Counted from the stretch's first letter, positions 26,779 to 36,820 are shown. The stretch is DNA of 64,000 bases from Ilyomonas sp965247435 (GCA_965247435.1 OZ252019.1:4836001-4900000); one strand, 5' to 3'. Made by a program: numbers and translations. Notes: generated from the letters alone by a model not told the origin.

Positions 26779-28179
26779 TTATACAGCACTCTTTTCCGGC
26801 ATGTTCACCGGCTTTGTTGCCATGCTGTCTGGCATCCAATAACCCTCTATTTCTTCCAGCGATTTTCCTTTAGTCTCGGGAATGAGCTTATACACGAAAA
26901 TGAAAGCAAGCACCGCCATCCCCATGTATATCCAAAAGGTAAAAGCGCTGCCGATAGTAGCCAGCAGCATCGGGAATGATTGTGACACCGCATATACCGA
27001 AGCCCACAGGAAAAAGATGCAAACCGACATTGCCATGCCGCGGTTGCGGTTAGAAAATATCTCGGCAATCACTACAAACGCCAAAGGTCCGAGCGAGATG
27101 GCGAAGAAAGCGATATAGGCAAGAATGGCAACCAATACAAGGTAGCCTTTGGCAAGATTGAAATAAAATGCGCCGCCAACAAGGGCAAGGCAAAATGCCA
27201 TACCGGCGCAACCAACCAGCAGCAATGTTCGCCTGCCCCAGCGGTCAACATACCTGATGGCAACCAGCGTAAACAACACATTGATGGCACCTACCAACAC
27301 GGTTTGCAACAAGGCAGAACCCGTAGCATCACCGGTTGATTTAAATATCTCCGGCGCATAGTACATTATGGCATTGATGCCGGTAACCTGCGAGAAGATG
27401 CACAGCACAATGCCGATCAATAAAGGCTTGCGGACGGCAGGTGTCCATATATCGGCAAACGAGCTCCTTTCTGTATTTAATGCTGCTTTAATTTCTGTTA
27501 GCTCTTCTTTTGCTTTTTGTGTTCCGTTGATCCTGGTAAGAATATCTTTCGCTTTGCTCCACTGCTGCTTTTGCGCCAGCCAGCGCGGGCTTTCCGGGAC
27601 AAAAAATAGCAGGATTAAAAAAACAGCCGAAGGAATTAAACCGGAGCCAAACATCCAGCGCCAGCCGGTGGTTATATTCCAGGCTTCATCGTGCCAGCCG
27701 GCGATGGCTGCGTTTACAAAGTAGATGAGCAGGATACCGGAAACGATACCCAATTGGTTGATGGAAACCAACTGCCCGCGGATATTAGCCGGCGCAATCT
27801 CGGCAATGTACATGGGCGCCAGCATGGAGGCAACGCCAATACCTACGCCACCTATAAAACGAAAAACTACAAACCAGGTAAGCGAGAGCGGAACGGCAAT
27901 ACCAGCCGATGATACTGCAAACAAAATAGCAGCTAATACCAGCACTTTTTTACGCCCCGCCGCATCGCTTAATTTGCCTCCAAACATAGCGCCTGCGATA
28001 CAGCCGATCAGGGCGCAGGAAGCAATCCAGCCTTTCATGGCAGGCGTAAGGCCGTAGGCCTTTTGTATAAAGCCGATAGCCCCTGCTACCACCGCCGTAT
28101 CGTAGCCAAAGAGAAGACCGCCAACTGCTGCCACCACCGTTGCTTTATATACATACGCTTTACTGCCAGTACTATTCAT
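26779..28179 (-). CDS. Sugar porter (MFS) transporter
   Basis: A 466-aa inner-membrane proton-linked sugar importer with 12 predicted helices. Family signatures: LFGYDTAVVAGA in helix 1, KLSDAAGRKKV in loop 2-3, FRFIGGVGIG, VPESPRWL before the central loop, DRWGRR in loop 8-9 and LIPETKGKSLEEIEGYW at the C-terminus. It is closest in pattern to XylE/GalP-type porters of Bacteroidota. It sits five bases downstream of the ManA-like gene, in a run manA-like/porter with the ROK kinase gene before it, so imported sugar is probably phosphorylated and isomerised by these neighbours. Confidence 0.92.
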   Translation of the reverse strand: MNSTGSKAYVYKATVVAAVGGLLFGYDTAVVAGAIGFIQKAYGLTPAMKGWIASCALIGCIAGAMFGGKLSDAAGRKKVLVLAAILFAVSSAGIAVPLSLTWFVVFRFIGGVGIGVASMLAPMYIAEIAPANIRGQLVSINQLGIVSGILLIYFVNAAIAGWHDEAWNITTGWRWMFGSGLIPSAVFLILLFFVPESPRWLAQKQQWSKAKDILTRINGTQKAKEELTEIKAALNTERSSFADIWTPAVRKPLLIGIVLCIFSQVTGINAIMYYAPEIFKSTGDATGSALLQTVLVGAINVLFTLVAIRYVDRWGRRTLLLVGCAGMAFCLALVGGAFYFNLAKGYLVLVAILAYIAFFAISLGPLAFVVIAEIFSNRNRGMAMSVCIFFLWASVYAVSQSFPMLLATIGSAFTFWIYMGMAVLAFIFVYKLIPETKGKSLEEIEGYWMPDSMATKPVNMPEKSAV

Positions 28180-28184
28180 GTTGT

Positions 28185-29963
28185 TTAATTAATGCGGTAA
28201 GTAATAAGGTTTGCCGTTCTTACAAAAGCTTTGATGGTTGCACATTGCTGGCCTTCGCTTTCACCATGCGGGCGTACGGTATATTCACCCACCTCTGCAG
28301 GCACAATAAAGGTTTCTGCGTAGTGAATAACGTAAGGCTCAAAGGTGTTGGAAGGGCTTTCTACTATGGCTTCCCGGCCTTCTATCAGGTTAAGCACATT
28401 GAAATTCCCATTAGTATTATGCAATACTTTGCCGGTGAACCAATGCCTTCTTGTTTCAATAAAGGAAGTAGCATCGAGACCTGTCTTTTCTTCCACCCAT
28501 CCATCGCCTTGCGCCATTTCTTCAAACCGGTTAATGAGATTGTTTTTTGTCCATTCCGCTGTACGGTTCCACTGAATTACCTGTTTGCCATGCTCCAGCG
28601 AAATAGGGCGCGGCTTGCCATCCATACCCATTCGTCCCCAGTCCCACAGTTTAAACGTAAAGATGTATGGCGTGGCGCTTATCTCCAGCACTACCGTATC
28701 GGCGCCGGAGCAATGAATGGTGCCCGCCGGAATAAGGATATGATCGTGCTTTTTGATAGCCCGTTTTGCTACGTATTCTTCTGCATCAAAGTCACTCCCG
28801 TCTTCCTGTGCTGTTTGCAATTCCTGCAGCATTTTTTGCGGAACTGTTTCTTCCTTTAAACCGAGGTAAACAAAAGCGCCTTCTTTAGCATCGAGGATAT
28901 AATAGCTTTCGTCCTGCGTATAAGGCATACCGAAATGTTCGCGGATATACTCCTTCAGCGGATGCACCTGCAGGCTCAGATTACCGCCTTCCATAGTATC
29001 TAAAAAATCGAAGCGGATGGGAAACTCTGCACCAAAAGCTTCATACACTTTTTTGCCCAATAATTTTTGGGGCTGTGCAAACACTAAATTGATGGCTGGT
29101 GTCTCAAACAATATATTTTCAAAGCGAAACAGCAAGCTGTTTTCTTCCGGCACGCAATCAAAGCCCCATGCATAATTTTGCTGACTCCTGTCGAGGTCGC
29201 ACACTTCTTTTAACCACTGCCCGCCCCATGGACCAGGATCGAAAAACGGAACAAGGCGGAAGGGTCTTTCAGCGGTTTGTAATAATGCATCCTGCATTGC
29301 TTTACCACTAATCATTTTAGGGCTTTCTTTAATGGTTGTATCTAACACGAAATCCCAGCAATTCATCAGGGTTTGCTTATGTTTATCCAGCACGCGCCAG
29401 TCAACAAAAAAGCTTCGTTTATACTGATATGAAAATTCCGCGCCTGCATTATCTGCGCCCAAGTTGCTGATGCTGTTGTTACGGTAGCGCAACTGTATTT
29501 CCCAGCGCGGCATATCCGCATATACAATCAGGTCTGCCGGTGTTATCAACGTGGCGCCATAGCCGATAATAAAGGTAATTGCAGACGTAGCTGTACTGAT
29601 TTCGTGTTTTAATGATGTTACCTTTTGTTCATCAAAAAAATTTTCCAGTTCCAGTGAGGTGATATAACCAAAAACAGGGTCGCCGGTTACAAAAGGAAAT
29701 ACCATTTTTTCTATTTCTTCCTTGCTTTTCAATGCAGTGGAAGTATAGTAAAGTGTGGCAGCCGGAAAATTTTCCTGCAAGCAGGCAGCAATCTCCTTTA
29801 TATAAACACCGTGATAACAATCAATGGCAATTATTACCTGCTGTTTACTTTTTTGCAAGATGGCTTGAAGCAGTTCCGCTGCAATGCTTTTCCAGCCTGC
29901 AATGCAAGTGTGCCCTTTAATTGTTACCTCCGGGAATTTGTCAAAATTTGATTTTTTCAACAC
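28185..29963 (-). CDS. ManA-like phosphomannose isomerase with degenerate N-terminal kinase-like domain
   Basis: A 592-aa cytoplasmic protein. The C-terminal 370 residues are a class I mannose-6-phosphate isomerase cupin, interconverting mannose-6-P and fructose-6-P or a similar pair. Zinc ligands are visible in LSLQVHPLKEY, DESYYIL and PAGTIHCSG. The first 205 residues look like a uridine-kinase/nucleotide-kinase fold (VIIAIDCYHGVYIKEI, ADLIVYADMPRWE, KRSFFVDWRVLDKHK), but the Walker A glycines are absent, so it is probably regulatory or structural. It is about 200 residues longer than E. coli ManA. It lies seven bases after the ROK gene. Confidence 0.82.
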   Translation of the reverse strand: MLKKSNFDKFPEVTIKGHTCIAGWKSIAAELLQAILQKSKQQVIIAIDCYHGVYIKEIAACLQENFPAATLYYTSTALKSKEEIEKMVFPFVTGDPVFGYITSLELENFFDEQKVTSLKHEISTATSAITFIIGYGATLITPADLIVYADMPRWEIQLRYRNNSISNLGADNAGAEFSYQYKRSFFVDWRVLDKHKQTLMNCWDFVLDTTIKESPKMISGKAMQDALLQTAERPFRLVPFFDPGPWGGQWLKEVCDLDRSQQNYAWGFDCVPEENSLLFRFENILFETPAINLVFAQPQKLLGKKVYEAFGAEFPIRFDFLDTMEGGNLSLQVHPLKEYIREHFGMPYTQDESYYILDAKEGAFVYLGLKEETVPQKMLQELQTAQEDGSDFDAEEYVAKRAIKKHDHILIPAGTIHCSGADTVVLEISATPYIFTFKLWDWGRMGMDGKPRPISLEHGKQVIQWNRTAEWTKNNLINRFEEMAQGDGWVEEKTGLDATSFIETRRHWFTGKVLHNTNGNFNVLNLIEGREAIVESPSNTFEPYVIHYAETFIVPAEVGEYTVRPHGESEGQQCATIKAFVRTANLITYRIN

Positions 29964-29970
29964 TGTTTTT

Positions 29971-30915
29971 TTATGATTGATATACTAAATAAGCTGCTCC
30001 CAACAGGGCTGCTGCATTAATGTTTGCTGCCGCTTCCACGCTTACTTTGCCCCAGGGCGTCCACGCATGTTCAGCTACTTTTTGTTTCAATTGCGGAATG
30101 ATATAACCGGCGCTCTTCATTACACCGCCGCTTACAATGACGATCTCCGGATCATACGCATGAATTAAGTTGACCGCACATGCACTCCAGACATTTATAC
30201 ATTGATTTCGTAGCCGGATCGCCAGCTCATCTCCTTTTGCTGCACACCGGAATATAGCTTCAAAATCAATGGTGTCTTCAGCTGCCAGGCTGCTCTTTTC
30301 AAAGTCTGTGCTTTCTTTTGCTATCCGTGCAATATTCCATGTTGAGGCTTCCACTTCCACACAACCATAATTACCGCAATTGCACCTGTGACCATTGATG
30401 TTAACGGTAAAATGCCCGCCCAGGCAGCCTGCCTGAAAGTGCTTTCCGCGCAGTACTTTTCCTTCTATTACCGCCGATGAGCCCACGCCGGTACCAATGG
30501 TCATCAGCACTACATTATCATAGCCTTTTCCCTTACCATACTGCCATTCGCCAATCAGCGCGCAACGGGCATCATTCTCCAACTGTATGGGCAGCTTCCA
30601 TGTTTGATATGCCCATGCACTTAAGTCTAAGCCGGGCGCATCATTAAACTTGTTATCAATAGACAAAATCTTCTTTTTTATGCTGTCAACAATACCGGGA
30701 ATGGAGATGCCGATTCCGGAAATGTTACTTAGGCTGATGGCTTGTTGCTGTAGCATTTTGTTTATCAAATTCTCTATCACCGGCAATCTTCCCTTCAACC
30801 CGTTTTGAGAATAAGCAGCCATTTCTTTCCTGCATAGCAATGTTCCGTTCTCCACCAAGCCAAGCTTGATTTTGGTGCCGCCAAGGTCCATTGCTATTGC
30901 TATGTTTTTGCTCAT
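29971..30915 (-). CDS. ROK family sugar kinase
   Basis: A 314-aa cytoplasmic kinase that probably phosphorylates a hexose such as glucose, mannose or fructose at C6. The N-terminal phosphate loop is MDLGGTKIKLG, the second ATP motif is TIGTGVGSSAV, and the ROK zinc site is CNCGNYGCVEVE, preceded by the GGHFTV stretch that holds the sugar-contacting histidine. There is no HTH domain, so it is a kinase and not a repressor. It is the first gene of a tight ROK/ManA-like/porter operon (gaps of 7 and 5 bases). Confidence 0.9.
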   Translation of the reverse strand: MSKNIAIAMDLGGTKIKLGLVENGTLLCRKEMAAYSQNGLKGRLPVIENLINKMLQQQAISLSNISGIGISIPGIVDSIKKKILSIDNKFNDAPGLDLSAWAYQTWKLPIQLENDARCALIGEWQYGKGKGYDNVVLMTIGTGVGSSAVIEGKVLRGKHFQAGCLGGHFTVNINGHRCNCGNYGCVEVEASTWNIARIAKESTDFEKSSLAAEDTIDFEAIFRCAAKGDELAIRLRNQCINVWSACAVNLIHAYDPEIVIVSGGVMKSAGYIIPQLKQKVAEHAWTPWGKVSVEAAANINAAALLGAAYLVYQS

Positions 30916-30998
30916 GGTTAATTACATATTGCTGAAAAGACTTACTCCTGGTTTCTATGAAAGCAGGATAGTATATTAAATGTTGCTTTACTCACTAA

Positions 30999-31095
30999 TT
31001 CCGCACAAAGCCGCCGATAGTTTGCGCTTTGTAAAGTTTCCGCATTGGCGGCATGGCGCTAAAGACGCCACAGGCTTGCGGAATGACGGCTTCGA
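30999..31095. repeat. TTCCGCA-type palindromic element, copy 2
   Basis: TTCCGCACAAAGCCGCC at the left and GGCGGCA...TGCGGAATGACGGCTTCGA at the right, as in 40805-40880, with extra bases including GGCGCTAAAGACGCC between the right arms. It lies between the SusD-like and ROK genes. Confidence 0.65.
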
Positions 31096-31180
31096 CTACG
31101 ATTTCTTATTATTATGATATACTTGTAACAAACAAAACTTCAAACTTATTCTGTTCTTTCCCCTTTCAGGATATACGGAC

Positions 31181-32656
31181 TCAATACCCTTCATTCTGTT
31201 TTAAGTTCGGGTTCAAATCAATCTCTCTTTGTGGAACAGGAAATAAATAATGCTTCGGTTGTGGCACGATGCCCGGCTTGGCAATGGGCACCAGCGTTTC
31301 AAGCGTGTGTGTACGGGCAAGATCAAACCAGCGCTGTCCTTCTGCCACAAACTCCAGTCGCCGTTCTTCCAATACCGCCGCGCGAAACGCTTCCTGGCTC
31401 AGGTTTGCATAATCGGGCACCGTGCTTCGCTCAACTGTACCATCCCAGCGCGCCCGCTTGCGCACCATGTTAATGTACGTATGCGCTTCCGCAGCATTGC
31501 CCAATTCGTTTTCCGCTTCTGCATACATCAGCAGCACATCGGCGTAGCGGATTACCGGGTAATCGTTGGCAGAACCGTTGCCCTGCGGCTCTGCAGCACG
31601 ATCCCAGTATTTTTGTATGTAAGGCTTGATGGTAGTAACGGTTCCATCGGGGTTATGAATCGTTGTGATATACGTTACTTCCCTGCGGCGATCCTGCGCA
31701 TCATACGCGTCGTATAAATTTTGAGTGGGCACCTGCCAGCCCTGCGAGTTCTGAACCCCTTCCACACTTAGTTGCGTTGGCAGTAAGCGCACATTGAACT
31801 GACCAACCTCCCAAAAAATAATAGCGCCGCCGGCATCGCCAAAACCTACCGAAAAAATGGCTTCCTTGCCGCCGCGGCTGGAGAGCTTGAACACATCGGC
31901 AAAATCATCCCACAGTTGGTACTGCCCCGAATTAATCACCTCGTTGCATTTGGCTGCGCAGTTCGTCCAGTCTTCTCTTGTTAAATACACTTTTGCAAGA
32001 ATAGCCTTTGCCGCGCCTTTTGTAGCACGGCCACGGCCTTGCCCGGGCGGATAAATATCGGGCAGATCTTCTGCTGCCGTAAGGTCCTGAATGATTTGTG
32101 CGTAGATGGCATCTGTTGCAGCTACCGGTGGTGTTAGCGGCTCTGTTTCTGACAGCACCAACGGAATGCTGCCAAACATACGCACCATATCAAAGTATAA
32201 CAATCCGCGCAGGAAACGCGCTTCATTCACCAGCCTTGTCCGTAAGGTCGCATCCATGTCGATGCCGGGAATTCGTGCGATGGCAATATTGGCGAGCGTA
32301 ATGGCTTTATAATGCATCGTCCATGTTTCCTGTAACCCATTATTGATCGGGCTTTCGGAGAACTTACTGATCTGGTCAATGTCCGGCGTGAAGATGGATT
32401 CGTTGTTCAGTTCATCTGAAGCGCAACCTGCAATTACCCAAAAGGTGCTGTGATACACGCCGGCGGTAGAGCCGGTACTGGTTGAATTTAAATAGGAATA
32501 AATGGCGTTTACAGAAGCAACGGCGTCGTTTTCTGTTTGATAGAAATTGGTAATCGCCACTAAATTTTTCGGGTCTTCCGTCAGGAACTTTTTACAGGAA
32601 GCAAGTATAAAACCGCAGCAGAGAATTGTTATAATAATTATTGAAAACTTTTTCAT
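31181..32656 (-). CDS. SusD/RagB family outer-membrane lipoprotein
   Basis: A 491-aa surface glycan-binding lipoprotein that caps the SusC pore. The lipobox is GFILASC, then KKFLTEDPKNLVAITNFY, the usual SusD opening. TPR-like helices (LRTRLVNEARFLRGLLYFDM, AKAILAKVYLTREDW) and the C-terminal RRLEFVAEGQRWFDL and YLFPVPQREIDLNPNLKQN are family hallmarks. It lies 21 bases after the SusC gene, forming the expected pair. Being in a region with a sugar porter and kinase, it probably imports an oligosaccharide or glycoside. Confidence 0.95.
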   Translation of the reverse strand: MKKFSIIIITILCCGFILASCKKFLTEDPKNLVAITNFYQTENDAVASVNAIYSYLNSTSTGSTAGVYHSTFWVIAGCASDELNNESIFTPDIDQISKFSESPINNGLQETWTMHYKAITLANIAIARIPGIDMDATLRTRLVNEARFLRGLLYFDMVRMFGSIPLVLSETEPLTPPVAATDAIYAQIIQDLTAAEDLPDIYPPGQGRGRATKGAAKAILAKVYLTREDWTNCAAKCNEVINSGQYQLWDDFADVFKLSSRGGKEAIFSVGFGDAGGAIIFWEVGQFNVRLLPTQLSVEGVQNSQGWQVPTQNLYDAYDAQDRRREVTYITTIHNPDGTVTTIKPYIQKYWDRAAEPQGNGSANDYPVIRYADVLLMYAEAENELGNAAEAHTYINMVRKRARWDGTVERSTVPDYANLSQEAFRAAVLEERRLEFVAEGQRWFDLARTHTLETLVPIAKPGIVPQPKHYLFPVPQREIDLNPNLKQNEGY

Positions 32657-32677
32657 ATTGCTAAGCTTTTTATGTAA

Positions 32678-35600
32678 TTATAATCCAAGGTTAATACCAA
32701 CTGTATAGGTTTTCGCCTGCGGGTAACCGCCTGCATCAATACCGATCAGGGTAGTGCTTTGTCCGTACGTATTGGCTTCCGGGTCGTAGCCGGTGTAATT
32801 GGTAAGCGTCCAGATGTTGGTGGCGCCTACGTAAATGCGCAGGTTCTTGATCTTCGCCCTCCGTAAAATTGTTGCCGGAAGATTATAGCCGAGTGTTACA
32901 TTTTTCAGCCGCAGATACGAAGCGTCTTCCACTATGGCAGAGGAGAAAATACCTGCATCCAGGCTGCCGGATGATAAGGCGCGCGGATATGTATTGCTGT
33001 GATTGTCGGGTGTCCACCGGTTTAATGCGGCATCTGCCAGTACATTGTTCTGACCGGTAAAATTCAGGAGATCGAAGGAATTGAAATTGGCCATTTTATT
33101 ACCCTGCGATCCCTGGAAAATGAAACTCAGCTCAATATTTCTGTAAGACAAATTATTGTTTAATCCCCAGGTAAATTTAGGTTGCGCACTGCCGAGAATG
33201 GCACGGTCACCGGCATCTATTTTACCATCGTTGTTTATATCGCGGTATTTCCTATCGCCGGCTTTAGCTCTTGCAGCGGGATTGGAAGAAGTGGCTTCCT
33301 GCCCCACCAGCACCGGGCTTTTGGCGGCTTCTTCATCACTCTGAAAAATGCCATCGAAAATATATCCATAAAACGTTCCAACAGGCAATCCTGTTCTTAA
33401 TAAACTACCGCCAACCAGCAAAATATCGGTCGCTGTATTCAAGTTGGTTATTACATTTTTATTCATCGAAATATTGAGCGCAGTATTCCATCGCAAAGCG
33501 CCGGTTGTGTTGACAGAACGGACATCGAAATCCCAACCTTTATTGGATATGTTGCCCACATTCAGCAAGGTGGTAGCAAAGCCGCTGGTTGTAGGGATAG
33601 GCGTGGAAAGCAACAGGTCGAACGTCTTCTTCTGGTAGTAATCAACCGTTATATTCACCCTTGATTTAAACAGGGATAAATCAACGCCAATATCTGTTTG
33701 CCGTGTGCTTTCCCACTTCAGGTTCTTGTTTACATAGCTCAGCGGCTCCAAACCGGTATATACTTCGCTGCCGTTGGAACTATTAAAAACGCCTTCCCCA
33801 TAAGGCCCGATCAGCGCAAGCGACTGGTAGGGCGGAATCGCCTGGTTGCCGATAACACCATAGCTTGCCCGGAACTTTAAATCCGTAATAGCTTCTGCCT
33901 TCTTCATGAAATTTTCCTTTGATACCCGCCATGCAAAAGCACCGGATGGAAAGAAGCCGTATTTATTGCCTGCCGCAAATTTGGAAGAGCCGTCTGCACG
34001 GCCGGTCGCCGTAAAAAGGTACTTATCTGCCAGCGAATAATTAATACGGCCGAGGTAAGAAACAAGACTCCACTGCGATTCGCCGTTGGATGGTTTTTGC
34101 GGCTTTAAACCTGCCGCAATGTTGTGGTACCCTGTGCGGTCGTCGGGGAAGTCAAAGGCATACGCAAACAGGCTTTCATTCTGAAACTGCTGCACCGTAA
34201 AACCGGCCACTGCATTAATAACGTGCTTTTCCTTTATGGTTGTATTAAATGTAAGTGTGTTCTCATTCAGCCATGTCAGGCCCTGCACGGTACCAATCGC
34301 CGCTTCGCCCTGACTGGCCTGTGTACGCTTTAGATAATTAGGCCCGAAAGAATTTTCCTTTTGGGTAAAAGCATCAATGCCGAAGCTGGTTCTCAATTCA
34401 AGGCCTTCCAATATTTTATACCGTGCATATACATTGCCCAACAGCCTCGAACTCGTGGTGTAAGAGTTGTATTCCTTCGCATCGGCAATTGGGTTACCCA
34501 GTGTTTTCCCTCTATCATTTTCAAACGTATAACCACCCTTGATTGTTGAGTCATACACCGGCAGCGCCGGGTTAAATAATATCGCAGCACTTACCACACC
34601 GGGCACGATAGTACCGGCATTGGTAAGTACGCCGGAAGAAGCAATGCGGGCATAGCTGAGGCTATTGCCGACCGATAAATTTTTACTGATTTCCCGGTCG
34701 AGGTTTGTACGGAAAGAATACCTTTTAAAATTAGAATTAATGATGATTCCATCCTGGTTAAAATAGCCGCCCGAGATGGAATATTTTGTTTTTTCATCTC
34801 CTCCGGAAAAGGATAACTGGTAATTCGCCATCGGTGCAGTCCGGTACAATTCGCTTTGCCAATCGGTGCCGCTGCCTAAGTTTTTCGGGTTTACATACAC
34901 CGGTGTTGCGCCTGCATTCAGCTTGGCATCGTTTACAAAATTGGCATACTGCGCCGCATTCAGCAAACCGAGCTTGTGCGCTACTTCCTGCTCGCCATAA
35001 TAGCTGTCGAAGCTTACCGTGCCGGTTCCGGCTTTGCCGCGTTTGGTGGTGATTAACACCACGCCGTTCGCGCCCCGCGATCCATAGATAGCGGTGGCAG
35101 AAGCGTCTTTTAAAATTTCGATGGATTCGATATCACTTGGGTTAATAGCCGCCAGTGCACCAATGCGCGGGCCGAGCGTAACACCGGTCGTCATGTCGCC
35201 GCCATCGGAGCTTACCAGCATGCCATCAATCACATACAGGGGCTCGTTACCGGCATTGATAGAGGTAGTGCCGCGTATGCGTATAGATGGCTCTGCGCCC
35301 GGCTTGCCCGATGTTTGTGTTACCTGTACACCTGCTGCCCTGCCCTGCAATGCCTGGTCGAAAGAAGTGACCGGAACGGCCTTTAATTCATCCGCTTTGA
35401 TAGACACCACAGAACCGGTGAGATCGCTTTTCTTTACCGCGCCATAGCCAATCACCACTACCTGCGACAACTCGTTCCGCTCTTCTTCCAGTACGATGGT
35501 TAAAGAAGATTGGTTTTTAACAGCGACCTCCCTTACTTTATAGCCTACATGCGAGATCAGCAATACTGCTTTTGTATCCGGAACAGTAATGGCAAATCCG

Positions 35601-35791
35601 CCTTTATCATCCGACACTGTTGCGGTGGAAGAACCTTTAATGGCAACACTTGCACCGGTTAAAACTTCGCCCGACGGCGAGGTTATCTTACCACTTATTC
35701 TTTTGCCTCCTGCCTGCGCCAGCAATTGCCGGGAGCAGCATATACAAACGATTAAAAATGCAGCGGCAGTTAAGTTTTTAAAATATTTCAT
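32678..35791 (-). CDS. SusC/RagA family TonB-linked outer-membrane transporter
   Basis: A 1037-aa TonB-dependent pore. The start at 35791 gives a clean signal peptide (MKYFKNLTAAAFLIVCICC); a 16-codon longer frame begins at 35839 but would bury it. Order of domains: carboxypeptidase-regulatory-like domain (ISGKITSPSGEVLTGASV), plug with VVIGYGAVKKSDLTGSV and YGSRGANGVVLITTKRG, then the 22-strand barrel ending in YTVGINLGL. No anti-sigma-interacting N-terminal extension is seen. It is the first gene of the SusCD operon, with a strong hairpin in its leader (35858-35895) and a GntR regulator gene upstream. Confidence 0.95.
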   Translation of the reverse strand: MKYFKNLTAAAFLIVCICCSRQLLAQAGGKRISGKITSPSGEVLTGASVAIKGSSTATVSDDKGGFAITVPDTKAVLLISHVGYKVREVAVKNQSSLTIVLEEERNELSQVVVIGYGAVKKSDLTGSVVSIKADELKAVPVTSFDQALQGRAAGVQVTQTSGKPGAEPSIRIRGTTSINAGNEPLYVIDGMLVSSDGGDMTTGVTLGPRIGALAAINPSDIESIEILKDASATAIYGSRGANGVVLITTKRGKAGTGTVSFDSYYGEQEVAHKLGLLNAAQYANFVNDAKLNAGATPVYVNPKNLGSGTDWQSELYRTAPMANYQLSFSGGDEKTKYSISGGYFNQDGIIINSNFKRYSFRTNLDREISKNLSVGNSLSYARIASSGVLTNAGTIVPGVVSAAILFNPALPVYDSTIKGGYTFENDRGKTLGNPIADAKEYNSYTTSSRLLGNVYARYKILEGLELRTSFGIDAFTQKENSFGPNYLKRTQASQGEAAIGTVQGLTWLNENTLTFNTTIKEKHVINAVAGFTVQQFQNESLFAYAFDFPDDRTGYHNIAAGLKPQKPSNGESQWSLVSYLGRINYSLADKYLFTATGRADGSSKFAAGNKYGFFPSGAFAWRVSKENFMKKAEAITDLKFRASYGVIGNQAIPPYQSLALIGPYGEGVFNSSNGSEVYTGLEPLSYVNKNLKWESTRQTDIGVDLSLFKSRVNITVDYYQKKTFDLLLSTPIPTTSGFATTLLNVGNISNKGWDFDVRSVNTTGALRWNTALNISMNKNVITNLNTATDILLVGGSLLRTGLPVGTFYGYIFDGIFQSDEEAAKSPVLVGQEATSSNPAARAKAGDRKYRDINNDGKIDAGDRAILGSAQPKFTWGLNNNLSYRNIELSFIFQGSQGNKMANFNSFDLLNFTGQNNVLADAALNRWTPDNHSNTYPRALSSGSLDAGIFSSAIVEDASYLRLKNVTLGYNLPATILRRAKIKNLRIYVGATNIWTLTNYTGYDPEANTYGQSTTLIGIDAGGYPQAKTYTVGINLGL

Positions 35792-35857
35792 CGGCAAAAA
35801 TTGATCGTTAGAAAAAGCAACCGGCAAAAAACATTTCACCTCATTTATAAAAGTTCA

Positions 35858-35895
35858 AACCACGTTTCAAAACAACATGGTTTTGAAACGTGGTT
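35858..35895 (-). promoter_or_regulatory. Perfect 16-bp hairpin in the SusC leader
   Basis: AACCACGTTTCAAAAC, loop AACATG and an exact complement, 67 bases before the SusC start. It may be a leader-RNA structure, a terminator of the upstream gntR transcript or a protein-binding palindrome. The 130 bases beyond it (to about 36020) are GC-rich and look like a common Bacteroidota intergenic repeat (GGGCTATCCGCTATTACTCC). Confidence 0.5.
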
Positions 35896-36074
35896 GGCGT
35901 GTCCGCCTAAAGCGGATTGGGCTATCCGCTATTACTCCGCCGCAAAGCTCTGCTACACAAGCCTCAGCGGGGTAACCGCTTCTATCCCTCACGCGCTCCG
36001 CTCACTCTGGCATTGCAACTTTTATGTGTTATACAATTAAAGAAAATACATGATTACCTATATAAAATAACAAC

Positions 36075-36812
36075 CTAATCCTTTTCTATATCGATCGTAT
36101 AAGTAAAGCTGTCGGCGCGGTAATAACCGAGGTTATATTCTATTGGCCGGTCACCCGGGTCGCACACCACACGCTTGCGAAAAAGTATCGGGTCGCCTAC
36201 ATTTATTTTTAGTTTCTCCGCTAATTTTTTATTGGCCAGTATCGCACTGATGCCTTCCTTTGAAATAGCCACCGTAATGTGATGTTCTTTTTCCAGTTTC
36301 TCATACAGCGGTATCGTATAATCTTCTTTTTCGGTAAGCCCCGTCCGCGGGTGGAAGTAAGAAATGAAATACACAACCGGGCCTTTCTCCAACCCTCTTA
36401 ACCGCTCCAGCTTTATAATCTTTACACCATCTGCAATATTGAAAAGCTGCTGTATTTCTTTATCCGGCAGTACCTTACTTACCCTGATGGTATAGTTCTT
36501 AAACGAAACTCCTTTTTCATCCATTTCGTGGGTAAAGCTTGTCCACTTATTCAGCTTCGTGGTAATGTTGTTCTTCGCCACTTTTGTACCCACGCCTTTT
36601 TTTCTCACCAGCAACTGTTCATACACTAATTTATTAGTAGCCTGCCGTACCGTATTTCTTGAAATGCCGAGTTTTTTGGCAATGTGCACTTCATTTGGCA
36701 GCAGCTTGCCATTCTGGTATTCCGGCTTCTCAATCAACTGCCGCAATATTTCCTCTACCTGTAAATGCAGCGGCAATATGCTTCTGTGATCAATTACAAA
36801 GGCTTCTATCAT
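36075..36812 (-). CDS. GntR/HutC-type transcriptional regulator with UTRA domain
   Basis: A 245-aa ligand-responsive DNA-binding regulator. The N-terminal winged helix shows LPLHLQVEEILRQLIEK and AKKLGISRNTVRQATNKLV; the C-terminal UTRA effector domain runs from about residue 95 (IKLERLRGLEKGPVVYFISY, DPILFRKRVV) and probably binds a sugar or sugar phosphate. It is divergent from the third propeller-like paralogue and followed by the SusCD operon. Palindromic TGTTCATACA-type sites in the 159-bp intergenic region suggest that it controls itself and the divergent gene. Confidence 0.9.
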   Translation of the reverse strand: MIEAFVIDHRSILPLHLQVEEILRQLIEKPEYQNGKLLPNEVHIAKKLGISRNTVRQATNKLVYEQLLVRKKGVGTKVAKNNITTKLNKWTSFTHEMDEKGVSFKNYTIRVSKVLPDKEIQQLFNIADGVKIIKLERLRGLEKGPVVYFISYFHPRTGLTEKEDYTIPLYEKLEKEHHITVAISKEGISAILANKKLAEKLKINVGDPILFRKRVVCDPGDRPIEYNLGYYRADSFTYTIDIEKD

Positions 36813-36820
36813 TGGCTTAA

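Noticed and set aside
28140..28859. A 239-codon plus-strand frame opposite the ManA-like gene
   Set aside because: It is antisense to conserved cupin motifs and rich in Cys, His and Phe as expected for a shadow.
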